DNA from: Pseudalkalibacillus decolorationis | GTDB lineage: Bacteria > Bacillota > Bacilli > Bacillales > Fictibacillaceae | Direction of reading: 5' to 3' | Assembly (NCBI RefSeq): GCF_024609785.1 | Contig: NZ_JANHJQ010000010.1 | Span: forward strand, 1-64,000 | DNA length: 64,000 nt | The notes under the pieces: generated by a model | Told to the model about the DNA's origin: nothing | Database searches by the model: none | Seen by the model: only the letters and a program-made list of their open reading frames with translations | Translations under genes and position numbers: made by a program | Part shown: in pieces, positions 52,730 through 60,275 of the stretch | Layout of the letters: the number at the start of each line of letters is the position of its first letter | Numbering within the stretch: the stretch's first letter is position 1

Positions 52730-52768
52730 AAAACTCAGTTCCCCCTAAGTTGGGCAAACTGAGTTTTA
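52730..52768. terminator. Hairpin after the SLH remnant
   Basis: AAAACTCAG and CTGAGTTTT arms; probably the former terminator of the decayed SLH gene. Confidence 0.5.
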
Positions 52769-52775
52769 AAGTTTG

Positions 52776-52935
52776 TTATTGATGATAAGCCTTAAAAAAT
52801 CTTGTTATGGCTACTGCAAAATCCCCGCGTTTAACGATTTCTTTTGGTGAAAAAGTAGCATGAACTTGTGGCCTAGATCATAAGGCCCTTGGGTTAGATC
52901 AAAATTCGCATTTACTATATTCAAGTCCCAAGATT
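52776..52935 (-). pseudogene. Remnant of an SLH-domain C-terminus
   Basis: Minus-strand frames read DLNIVNANFDLTQGPYD, then after a frameshift FSPKEIVKRGDFAVAITRFF and AYHQ before a stop. This matches the end of the adjacent subtilase (FDLNILNAYFDVVQGPYD; TRGDFAVAISRYYANY). Only the last third of a repeat is left; the rest of 52457-53099 holds no gene. Confidence 0.75.
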
Positions 52936-53099
52936 TTGGACAGTCGGATTGATGATTCGAATCTCTTTATTCTATTATGGACTCATCCTAGCTTCCGCAT
53001 ATGATTTAAATTCGTAAAAAAATTTTATCTTTAATACCCTTCAAACATTACACATCCGCCCTGTCATAGATTGAATGTTTCTCATTCAATAGAGAAAAG

Positions 53100-53417
53100 A
53101 TGTGTTTTTTGAAAGAGGGTAATGCCCTAAAAATCGTCCCTTACGATAGTCCCCCTTGGGATATGTCGAGTACGGAGAGTTTCAGAAACTACCTTGAAGG
53201 ATTTATCAACGGACCGCAGCTGCACAACCGCGTTCATGTTTGGATAGGCGGGGATATGCAGTTTGTACCTACCGCTCCTAACGATCCTGTCTTCTTTTTG
53301 CATCATGCAAATGTACGCCTGCTTCGTATTAAAGATACGGTCTGTAATTCAAAGGGCCAGTTCCCTCCGCCTCTCTTGATAAGAAGAAATTGTACTTTTA
53401 ATAAATTAATGCAATAA
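53100..53417 (+). pseudogene. C-terminal fragment of a tyrosinase
   Basis: It encodes VPYDSPPWD, SFRNYLEGFINGPQLHNRVHVWIGGDM and APNDPVFFLHHANV, the CuB half of bacterial tyrosinases. The N-terminal CuA half is absent, and similarity stops right after HHANV where NVDRLW is expected. An N-terminally and C-terminally broken gene, unlikely to be active. Confidence 0.75.
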
Positions 53418-53442
53418 TACGTTATAAAGTTAATAAGTCAAA

Positions 53443-53489
53443 TAAAAAAGCTGTCCCTAGTAGTCGGTTATACCGACTTAGGGACAGCT
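53443..53489 (-). terminator. Terminator of the LVIVD-repeat gene
   Basis: AGCTGTCCCTA and TAGGGACAGCT with an inner GTCGG/CCGAC stem; on the minus strand T residues follow. Confidence 0.8.
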
Positions 53490-53511
53490 AGTTTTCTTAA
53501 TTCACCTTTTT

Positions 53512-54879
53512 TTACTTATGTGGTCTTCCATGTCCTAGTTTCTTCAAAACTTTCAACCCTGTTCCCATGTCAGAAGCGATGATATAATTTCGATCGACGA
53601 ATACGCCCCATACGTTTGAATTTTCTGGAACATATTTACCGATTTCAACTGGATTTTTTGGGTTTGAGATATCTACAGCACGTACTCCCCCTGCATAGTG
53701 AGAAAGATATAATGTATTTCCTTGTACTTTTGGATCATGAACCGTGTTCGCGAATGTTACACCATCTTCTATATTATCGACAAGATCCGTTTTAAACTCA
53801 CTAAGAAGCTTAGGATACTTTTTATTCTTAATATCAAAGATACGTGTGTACCCGTAAGACTCTTCATAACCTTCTTTGGTCGGGTTATATACTTCACGAG
53901 TTTCAATTAAGATATTTCCACCCCTTGCAAGTGCTGTAGAGTGTGCAGATCCCTGCTGATCAGAGGCATAAGTGGTTCTTCCTAAATATTTGGGTTGCTC
54001 AGGATTTCGAATATCCAGTATGATGGTACCTAAATCCCAAAACGATAAATAAGCATAGTGTTTATCTACCATTGTGCTATGGTTGAACACCGGTCTTACT
54101 TTGCCATCCGGAGCATTCCAATGATATCCGTTAAAATCCTCAGGAACTTCAGCTAGAATACGAGGATCGAATTGATAGATTGTTTGAGGCTCAGCAGGAT
54201 TACTTACATCAACAATTTGAAAATCTTTTTGCTCACCGTTGGTATAATAGTCAGCATAAGGGTTCGCTGTCAGAACAAGCGCTCGGCCCTTTTGTACTGT
54301 TAAATACAGTTCATGCGTTCCCCTTACCCTCTTATCTAGTTCCCAAAAACCGAGTTTATTTGGTTCATAAGGGTTCGTAACGTCATATAATAGGAAACCG
54401 CCTTTAGAATTAGGGTTATGAGTATTCAATTGCTGTACACTAACCACGGCTAGATCACCTTTGAATTCTTTTGTATGGACCCTCTTCACTATCACTTTTT
54501 CTTGCCATGTTCCAGGTATATCATCGGCAATCACCGCGATTTCTTTTGGGTTGGAAGGATCTTTCAAATCCCAAATCCGTACACCGCCTTCCCCACCATT
54601 TTTCGTATGGGTCCCCGTATAAGCAAATCCATTATGAGCATAGACGTCTGCAGTGTTGTTTTGTACGCCATCCTTCATTTGGATTTGCTCTGCAGCAATC
54701 TCTTCCCATCCAAAGTTTTTACTGCCTTCAATGGTCGGAACGATGTTATCGTACCCGGCACCTGTCCCTTTCTCAATTGTGTCTCCACCAAGTTCATCAT
54801 GGGCTGAAGCGGTTGGAAGCAAACCACCTAAACCAATTACAGCCGCAAGACCCGCACTTAATAAAAATTTCCCTTTCAT
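53512..54879 (-). CDS. Secreted LVIVD-repeat (beta-propeller) protein
   Basis: 455 aa. Signal peptide MKGKFLLSAGLAAVIGLGG then LPTASAHDE. Repeats of the LVIVD kind (GVRIWDLKDPSNPKEIAVI, FLLYDVTNPYEPNKLGF, FQIVDVSNPAEPQTI, TIILDIRNPEQPKYLG, VRAVDISNPKNPVEIGKY) should build a beta-propeller. Its substrate or partner is unknown. It ends in LGHGRPHK. A terminator follows and an 11-bp-arm inverted repeat lies upstream. Confidence 0.85.
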   Translation of the reverse strand: MKGKFLLSAGLAAVIGLGGLLPTASAHDELGGDTIEKGTGAGYDNIVPTIEGSKNFGWEEIAAEQIQMKDGVQNNTADVYAHNGFAYTGTHTKNGGEGGVRIWDLKDPSNPKEIAVIADDIPGTWQEKVIVKRVHTKEFKGDLAVVSVQQLNTHNPNSKGGFLLYDVTNPYEPNKLGFWELDKRVRGTHELYLTVQKGRALVLTANPYADYYTNGEQKDFQIVDVSNPAEPQTIYQFDPRILAEVPEDFNGYHWNAPDGKVRPVFNHSTMVDKHYAYLSFWDLGTIILDIRNPEQPKYLGRTTYASDQQGSAHSTALARGGNILIETREVYNPTKEGYEESYGYTRIFDIKNKKYPKLLSEFKTDLVDNIEDGVTFANTVHDPKVQGNTLYLSHYAGGVRAVDISNPKNPVEIGKYVPENSNVWGVFVDRNYIIASDMGTGLKVLKKLGHGRPHK

Positions 54880-54973
54880 TTGTAACCTCCTTAACCATAT
54901 GTAATTGACCTAACAAATTTAATTATTTCAAATTTTCAAATATTTTCATAGAGTCTTTGGTTGGTATTAACAA

Positions 54974-55003
54974 CTTTATTCCTAGTCCTACATAGGAATA
55001 AAG
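54974..55003. promoter_or_regulatory. Perfect inverted repeat between divergent genes
   Basis: CTTTATTCCTA-N8-TAGGAATAAAG, 95 bp upstream of the LVIVD gene and 138 bp upstream of the small rightward gene. No T run follows, so it is more likely an operator than a terminator. Otherwise the gap 54880-55140 looks empty. Confidence 0.5.
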
Positions 55004-55140
55004 AAGGGTTTGTGAACCCAACAACTAAACAACATCATTTTAGGATTAGAAAACCACAACAACTACCTTTTATTAAACAGGCGCTGATCTCAAAGAAAAA
55101 GTCAGTATAGGATATTTAAAGAAGGTTAAGGGAGGGCTAT

Positions 55141-55338
55141 GTGAAAAAAGGGACTGTATTAGTAATGGTAGGACTTATAGGAGCCATTATTCTTTTTAAT
55201 TTTATTGCTTTTTCAACAAATAAGCGGTTGACTAAAAATCAAGTCGTCCATACTCTAACAGATCGGAAAATAGAAGATAGTAGCATATGGAAAGCAAACA
55301 CACTCGATATACTTACTTTCCCATCGTGGATCATTTAA
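55141..55338 (+). CDS. Small membrane-anchored protein
   Basis: 65 aa from a GTG behind GGGAGGG. A single N-terminal hydrophobic segment (VLVMVGLIGAIILFNFIAF) precedes a polar outside or inside part (KRLTKNQVVHTLTDRKIEDSS). No family is recognised. A short hairpin follows at 55353-55382. Confidence 0.5.
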   Translation: MKKGTVLVMVGLIGAIILFNFIAFSTNKRLTKNQVVHTLTDRKIEDSSIWKANTLDILTFPSWII

Positions 55339-55408
55339 AATAAACATTAAACTCCCTACCACATTTCTATGTGATAGGGGGTGTATTTAATCTACCATTC
55401 ATTTCAAG

Positions 55409-55819
55409 TTATTCAACGCGCGCCCTATCTTCTTCATTTTCGTAATTCTTCTCGTCCTCCGTGGAAACATCTTCAACGTGCATAGTAACTTCAACAACCT
55501 CTAAGCCTGTCATTTTTACGATAGACGATTTAACGTTTTGTACAACCTTCTTATAGACATCAGGAATGTTTTGACCGTATTCAACAATTACACTTAGGTC
55601 AACAGCTACTTGCTTTTCGCCAACCTCAACGGATACACCTTTTGTGAGATTTGTCCTTCCAAGTCTTTCAGCAAAGCCTTCCACAAATCCACTGCTCATG
55701 GAGTCTATCCCTTCAACCTCACTTGCAGCAATACCTGCAATTTTTTTAATTACCTCTTCCGAAAATTTGAGTCCCTCTTGTTGTTGAGTCTGATTTTGAG
55801 TCTGTGTTTTTTCAGGCAT
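55409..55819 (-). CDS. Asp23/Gls24 family envelope stress protein
   Basis: 136 aa. FSEEVIKKIAGIAASEVEGIDSM and VGEKQVAVDLSVIVEYGQNIPDVYKKVV are the Asp23 family core. It is a membrane-associated alkaline-shock protein held by AmaP. It lies last in the amaP-DUF2273-asp23 operon under a SigB-type promoter. Confidence 0.9.
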   Translation of the reverse strand: MPEKTQTQNQTQQQEGLKFSEEVIKKIAGIAASEVEGIDSMSSGFVEGFAERLGRTNLTKGVSVEVGEKQVAVDLSVIVEYGQNIPDVYKKVVQNVKSSIVKMTGLEVVEVTMHVEDVSTEDEKNYENEEDRARVE

Positions 55820-55878
55820 AATGATCTCTCCCTTAATTATTTTTATAACAATTTGATTTTTTTGCGACGACGGTAGAG

Positions 55879-56106
55879 TTATTTGTTCAGAATCATTGCA
55901 ATGAATTTATTCAGCATACGCTTTACGTCAGCCTTACCATCGACATAACGACCAGCAAGGTACCCTGCTCCAATAAATAATCCAGCAATAATTGCTGCCC
56001 AGAATCCAGAAAATAAAAAAATGAAAGCTAACAAAAACCCTATCGATGTCCCAACAATACGGCCATAATAATCCTTCCACATTTTTTTCTTATCCACGTT
56101 CATCAC
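55879..56106 (-). CDS. DUF2273 small membrane protein
   Basis: 75 aa. Two hydrophobic stretches (GTSIGFLLAFIFLFSGFWAAIIAGLFIGAG) then a basic end (RYVDGKADVKRML). A standard partner between amaP and asp23. Confidence 0.88.
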   Translation of the reverse strand: MMNVDKKKMWKDYYGRIVGTSIGFLLAFIFLFSGFWAAIIAGLFIGAGYLAGRYVDGKADVKRMLNKFIAMILNK

Positions 56107-56109
56107 CGC

Positions 56110-56667
56110 CTACTCTACCCGTACTTTGGATCGTTTCGGCTGAATGATATCCGTGATTTTGACGGTAACTTCATCGACCTTCATTTCAGCAATCGTTTCT
56201 ATTTCCTCTTTCACAGCTTCTTGTAATAGTTTTGAAAGGATAGGTATCGGAGTTTTCCCATCGACAACAGCCTTTAAGCCGATGCTAACCATTTGTGTTT
56301 CGTTGACGCGAATTCGCACTTTCAAATCATGAATTTCATTAAACTTACGTGCTTTTTTTCGAACAAGGCTATCGATTGCTGTCACAGATATAGAAAGATG
56401 ACCGTTCTCCATTACCTGTTCGATGTCGGGGGGTGTTTTTTCTCTTCGCAATGAGAAAATCAGAAACAATACACTCACAAGAAACAAGAAAGTTACAACA
56501 CCTAGCTCGAACCATCGAAACGAAGGAATGGTTAACCATTGTTGATACCGATTAATGACATTTCCAGCTGCACCACCAACATTAAGTACTGAAATAATTG
56601 CAACGGCTGAAAGGACTAACATGATTACACTATAAATAAATAAAAGCAACCGATAAAATATATTCAT
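56110..56667 (-). CDS. amaP: Alkaline shock response membrane anchor protein AmaP
   Basis: 185 aa. Two N-terminal membrane segments (residues about 5-27 and 52-72) then an Asp23-like cytosolic domain (HLSISVTAIDSLVRKKARKF... VDEVTVKITDI). It anchors Asp23 to the membrane. It is the first gene of the operon. Confidence 0.88.
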   Translation of the reverse strand: MNIFYRLLLFIYSVIMLVLSAVAIISVLNVGGAAGNVINRYQQWLTIPSFRWFELGVVTFLFLVSVLFLIFSLRREKTPPDIEQVMENGHLSISVTAIDSLVRKKARKFNEIHDLKVRIRVNETQMVSIGLKAVVDGKTPIPILSKLLQEAVKEEIETIAEMKVDEVTVKITDIIQPKRSKVRVE

Positions 56668-56710
56668 AAACGATCCTCCACCAACTCCTTTACGTCATCG
56701 TCATTTAACA

Positions 56711-56736
56711 ATTCCCGTAAAACATCCTATTGAAAC
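56711..56736 (-). promoter_or_regulatory. SigB-type promoter of amaP-asp23
   Basis: On the minus strand GTTTCA, 14 bp, then GGGAAT, close to the SigB consensus GTTTAA-N12-15-GGGTAT. It lies about 45 bp upstream of amaP. Envelope-stress or general-stress control is inferred; the rest of the gap to 57065 holds no supported gene. Confidence 0.55.
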
Positions 56737-57065
56737 TGGATTTTTCAGGATATAGCAGGATGGACTTACTTCATAGACTTGCAGAATTGTCCGATCATTC
56801 ATTTGAAGATTAATCGATACGTAAAGCGTTATACGCAACATCATCTATAGAATTATTAGTTTTGCGGGGGGATTATATGAAGGTGCCTCAATGACCGTAT
56901 AACATTAAGTTAATGGACTTTCTTCCCTTCGTATTAAAAAGAATCGTATAAGGATTTTTGGTGGAGAACAAATTGACGAATGGAATTCATATCCTACAAT
57001 ATCGTTCTTTTTTAAATGGAACCACATTGTTATCATTATTCATTTTTGACCTTATAAACAAAAAG

Positions 57066-57121
57066 GCCGTCGAGTTCAGTTATCGTCGACAGCCGTTAGG
57101 GACCAAGTTTTCTTTATGGCA
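57066..57121 (-). repeat. S8/SLH 3'-end and terminator module, orphan copy
   Basis: Near copy of 49930-49987 in the same orientation 7.1 kb away, including the ATGCCATAAAG end of the S8 gene. It now follows the GMC gene and its hairpin may terminate that transcript. Confidence 0.8.
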
Positions 57122-57168
57122 TGTAACAAACCAATTTTTAATAATCATCTTGTGGAAATTTTAAAACT

Positions 57169-58851
57169 CTATGAAGAAAATTCTTCATTGAGAAACCTAA
57201 CTGCATTTAGGCCGATAATCTGAGCAGGCATGGATGTATTCCCGTCCGGCAAAATAGGGGAGATGGAAAGATCAGCAACTTTAAGGTTTTTGGTACCGAA
57301 GACATTTAAGTATCCATCAACAACCCCTTCTCTAATATTCCTACCCATCTTGCATTGTCCGCCAAAGTGAGCAATGTTATGATAAGAAGCTTTGACATAA
57401 TCAGTGAGCTGTTTTCGCTTTTCTTTCTCATCAGTTAAATTGAATACATTTTCAGGTGGATAGACGACCTTGTAAACGCCTCCTTTATCCAGTCTGCGAG
57501 CTCGCTTCATAATGTTGAATGCCTCAATATACTGATCTACCATAAAATCCAAATCGTCAGGGTCTGTAAGCGGATTTAGGTTGATGGAAGGATAAGCCTC
57601 AGGATCACTATGTGCTGCTAGAATTGTTCCTCGGCTTTTAGGATTCAGATCAAATATGCCAATACTCATGACATTAGTCGTTTTGTTTGGATCATACTCC
57701 CAATCGTTCACATGGACATCCTGAATAGGGACAAACCTTGGTCCAGTGGATCCATACAATTGAAGACGACGTCCTCCCGATCGGCCTTCACCTTTGAATG
57801 CACCTAATGGAAATGGCATATCTGGATCAGCATTAATAACCTGTTGGAGTCTTGTTGTTTCAATTTCTACTCCAATTCCTCCAGTAAAATGTGCTTGGAA
57901 ATTATGACCGACATTCGGACTCTCTATTAAAGTGGATATACCTGCTTCAGCTAAATCCGATGTTCTTCCGATGCCTGAACGTTGTAGAATAACAGATGAG
58001 AAATTACCAGCGGCAATGATGATTCCTTTTTTGGCAAACGCTCTCTGCGATTTTCCATCCCTGACTACCTCAACCCCAACAGCAATATAATCTTTTCCAT
58101 CTTTTTCAAATAGAACTTTGTTAACTGTCGTTTTGGTCAGAATAACCAACCTTCTTCCATCAACACCAAACTCATCGGGATTAAACTCATCTCCTTGAGT
58201 AACAATTTCCTCATTAAGATAACCCGTCGCTGTAGAAGATCGAACGTACTGACCATCCTCTTCCTTTTGAAGAAATTGGGACTTTAAAAATGTACAATCC
58301 TTTATCCCTGTATTGTAATCTTCTACAATCGGTATATTCAACGTATCCGATGTAGCTTTAACCAAAGTTGGTATGAGCCGACCCTTTGGAATAGTTTGCT
58401 GGCGGACATAGATCGGGCCTTTTGTTCCTCGTTCGTCCTTTTCTTGTGTACTTCCAGTATAGGTTTCATTCCTTTTAAATAATGAACGTATACTGTCATA
58501 GCTCCATTGGGAACCGACAAGGCTAGCCCATTCATCATAGAGTTCCTCGCTTCCACGTACAGCATACATCGCATTATGTTCGGAACTTCCCCCGATTGCT
58601 CTGCCACTTGATAACCTTAACTGATGTCGAATATTCGGTTCAATCTTTGAAAGAATATTGAATGAAAACTTGTTATCCGTAGCCAAGGCTGATGCCCTAC
58701 TACTTGAAGCACTACGAAGTTCTTCCGTCATATTCGTACCCGGTTCAAGGACTAGAACACTAGTATGATTGTCATCCGATAATTCCTTTGCAATTACCCC
58801 ACCAGCAGTTCCTGCTCCGACCACAATATAATCAAATGTTTTTCTTGACAT
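57169..58851 (-). CDS. GMC-family FAD oxidoreductase
   Basis: 560 aa. The FAD-binding motif is VVGAGTAGGVIAKEL (residue 11), GRAIGGSSEHNAMYAVRG is the GMC signature, HFGGQCKMG (about 498) and the final GNTSMPAQIIGLNAVRF complete the active site. It oxidises an alcohol or sugar with FAD; acceptor and substrate are unknown. A small gene lies upstream on the same strand. Confidence 0.9.
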   Translation of the reverse strand: MSRKTFDYIVVGAGTAGGVIAKELSDDNHTSVLVLEPGTNMTEELRSASSSRASALATDNKFSFNILSKIEPNIRHQLRLSSGRAIGGSSEHNAMYAVRGSEELYDEWASLVGSQWSYDSIRSLFKRNETYTGSTQEKDERGTKGPIYVRQQTIPKGRLIPTLVKATSDTLNIPIVEDYNTGIKDCTFLKSQFLQKEEDGQYVRSSTATGYLNEEIVTQGDEFNPDEFGVDGRRLVILTKTTVNKVLFEKDGKDYIAVGVEVVRDGKSQRAFAKKGIIIAAGNFSSVILQRSGIGRTSDLAEAGISTLIESPNVGHNFQAHFTGGIGVEIETTRLQQVINADPDMPFPLGAFKGEGRSGGRRLQLYGSTGPRFVPIQDVHVNDWEYDPNKTTNVMSIGIFDLNPKSRGTILAAHSDPEAYPSINLNPLTDPDDLDFMVDQYIEAFNIMKRARRLDKGGVYKVVYPPENVFNLTDEKEKRKQLTDYVKASYHNIAHFGGQCKMGRNIREGVVDGYLNVFGTKNLKVADLSISPILPDGNTSMPAQIIGLNAVRFLNEEFSS

Positions 58852-58877
58852 GGACCATTCCGCCCCCGTTTCATAAT

Positions 58878-59060
58878 TTATACATCTTTATATTTATGAT
58901 GGCTGACCAGGTTTGGTGCTTTGTCCATATCATCGGCAATCGAATCAAGAAGCCGTATTAACCCAAAAAGTTTTGGATGGCTTGACGGATGATTCATTAG
59001 AACAACAAGTTTATCCTGGAGGTCGTATTCGATTTTCAGATATGGTAATAGACAATACAT
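58878..59060 (-). CDS. Small protein upstream of the GMC gene, probably truncated by a repeat
   Basis: 60 aa from the ATG at 59060: YLKIEYDLQDKLVVLMNHPSSHPKLFGLIRLLDSIADDMDKAPNL. The upstream frame continues straight into a dispersed repeat whose edge is 4 bp from this ATG, so the original N-terminus was probably replaced. It may be a GMC-associated subunit; no family is recognised. Confidence 0.45.
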   Translation of the reverse strand: MYCLLPYLKIEYDLQDKLVVLMNHPSSHPKLFGLIRLLDSIADDMDKAPNLVSHHKYKDV

Positions 59061-59063
59061 AAT

Positions 59064-59179
59064 TAGAAAAGCGCAAGCGCCCTGGTTAGCCACGAAGGTC
59101 ACTGGAAGACCGACGAGGAGGCTGTTGCCGCCGCAGGAGGCCTGAAGTGATCCAAGTGGTTGGGCGCTGAAGCTGGACA
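59064..59179. repeat. MITE-like dispersed repeat
   Basis: About 116 bp. Ends TTAGAAAAGCGCAAGCGCCC and GGGCGCTGAAGCTGGAC form partial inverted termini around a GC-rich core (ACGAGGAGGCTGTTGCCGCC), much richer in GC than the surroundings. It resembles the AAGCGCAAGCGCC repeat family I recall from Bacillaceae genomes. Confidence 0.7.
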
Positions 59180-59225
59180 TTACATCCATGCCGCAAACTT
59201 TTATACTTTCTTTACTCATAAAGAA

Positions 59226-59313
59226 AACTTGGCTAGCGCCAAGCCTTAGCGCAGGCGATCTCCTTAGTTGCTTATACTATAGAAAGTATTTTTTATACTT
59301 TCTTAACGTGCAA
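59226..59313. repeat. Dispersed intergenic repeat, copy 3
   Basis: ACTTGGCTAGCGCCAAGCC, TTAGCGCAGGC, then AAAGTATTTTTTATACTTTC and the 20-nt post-terminator motif (59294-59313). Similar to 26024-26142. Confidence 0.65.
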
Positions 59314-59345
59314 AAAAGCCCTTGAACATATGTATCCAAGGACTT
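59311..59345 (-). terminator. fabI terminator
   Basis: Minus strand CCTTGGATACATATGTTCAAGG, then GCTTTTTT, just upstream of the conserved 20-nt motif. Confidence 0.7.
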
Positions 59346-59386
59346 TAGTTAGATATTTAATGGACTTTGTTACTTTACGTTTAAAT

Positions 59387-60163
59387 TTATCGGCCGATAA
59401 TATGGAATCCACTGTCGATGTGAAGAATCTCGCCTGTTAGACCTCTGGATAGGTCACTCATTAGAAACAATGCAGTATCTCCTACTTCTTCTGTAGTCGT
59501 CGCACGACGAAGTGGAGCACGCTCTTCGATTTCGTGCAAAATGCTGTTGAAGTCTCCTACACCTTTTGCAGCTAATGTCCGAATTGGCCCTGCTGATATT
59601 GCATTAACACGGATGTTTTCCTTACCAAGATCACTAGCTAAATACTTAACACTCGCATCCAATGATGCTTTAGCGACACCCATTACATTGTAATTTTCAA
59701 CGACACGTTCTCCACCGAGATACGTCATCGTCATAATGCTGCCACCTTCAGTCATTAATGGACGAGCTTCTTTTGCTACCGCAGTTAACGAATAGGCGCT
59801 GATATTTTGTGCTAAGAGGAATCCGTCTCGTGTCGTGTTCATGTATTCACCTTTAAGTTCTTCCACTCTTGCAAAAGCAATACAATGTGCAACGCCATGA
59901 ATAACACCGACTTCTTCTTTAATTCGACCAAATGCCTCACTGATTTGTTCGTCATCGGTAACGTCACAAGGAATTACTAAAGAATCTTTACGATCCAATG
60001 TTTCCACAAGATCGCGAACACCTTTCTCAAAACGTTCACCTGCATATGTGAAAACAAGGCGTGCTCCTGCATTACTAAGTGATCTTGCAATTCCCCATGC
60101 GATACTACGTTTATTCGCAACTCCCATAACTACATATGTACGGTTTTCCAAAGATATATTCAT
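59387..60163 (-). CDS. fabI: Enoyl-[acyl-carrier-protein] reductase (NADH)
   Basis: 258 aa. VMGVANKRSIAWGIARSL is the cofactor site, and YNVMGVAKASLD holds the catalytic Tyr and Lys (Y-x6-K). It reduces the enoyl-ACP double bond, the last step of each fatty-acid elongation round. A FapR-type operator lies 50 bp upstream, so malonyl-CoA control is likely. A terminator follows. Confidence 0.94.
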   Translation of the reverse strand: MNISLENRTYVVMGVANKRSIAWGIARSLSNAGARLVFTYAGERFEKGVRDLVETLDRKDSLVIPCDVTDDEQISEAFGRIKEEVGVIHGVAHCIAFARVEELKGEYMNTTRDGFLLAQNISAYSLTAVAKEARPLMTEGGSIMTMTYLGGERVVENYNVMGVAKASLDASVKYLASDLGKENIRVNAISAGPIRTLAAKGVGDFNSILHEIEERAPLRRATTTEEVGDTALFLMSDLSRGLTGEILHIDSGFHIIGR

Positions 60164-60211
60164 GAATGATCCTCCTTCATTTTATCAAGAAAAAATATTT
60201 GTGGGTTGTTA

Positions 60212-60228
60212 TTAGGACCTAGTACTAA
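60212..60228. promoter_or_regulatory. FapR-type operator ahead of fabI
   Basis: TTAGGACCTAGTACTAA, a close match to the FapR dyad TTAGTACCTRRTACTAA with a few changes. FapR represses fatty-acid synthesis genes in Bacilli. Confidence 0.7.
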
Positions 60229-60275
60229 AGGATAGTATACCACTAACTGCCTATAAATAAAAATGATTTTTGTCA

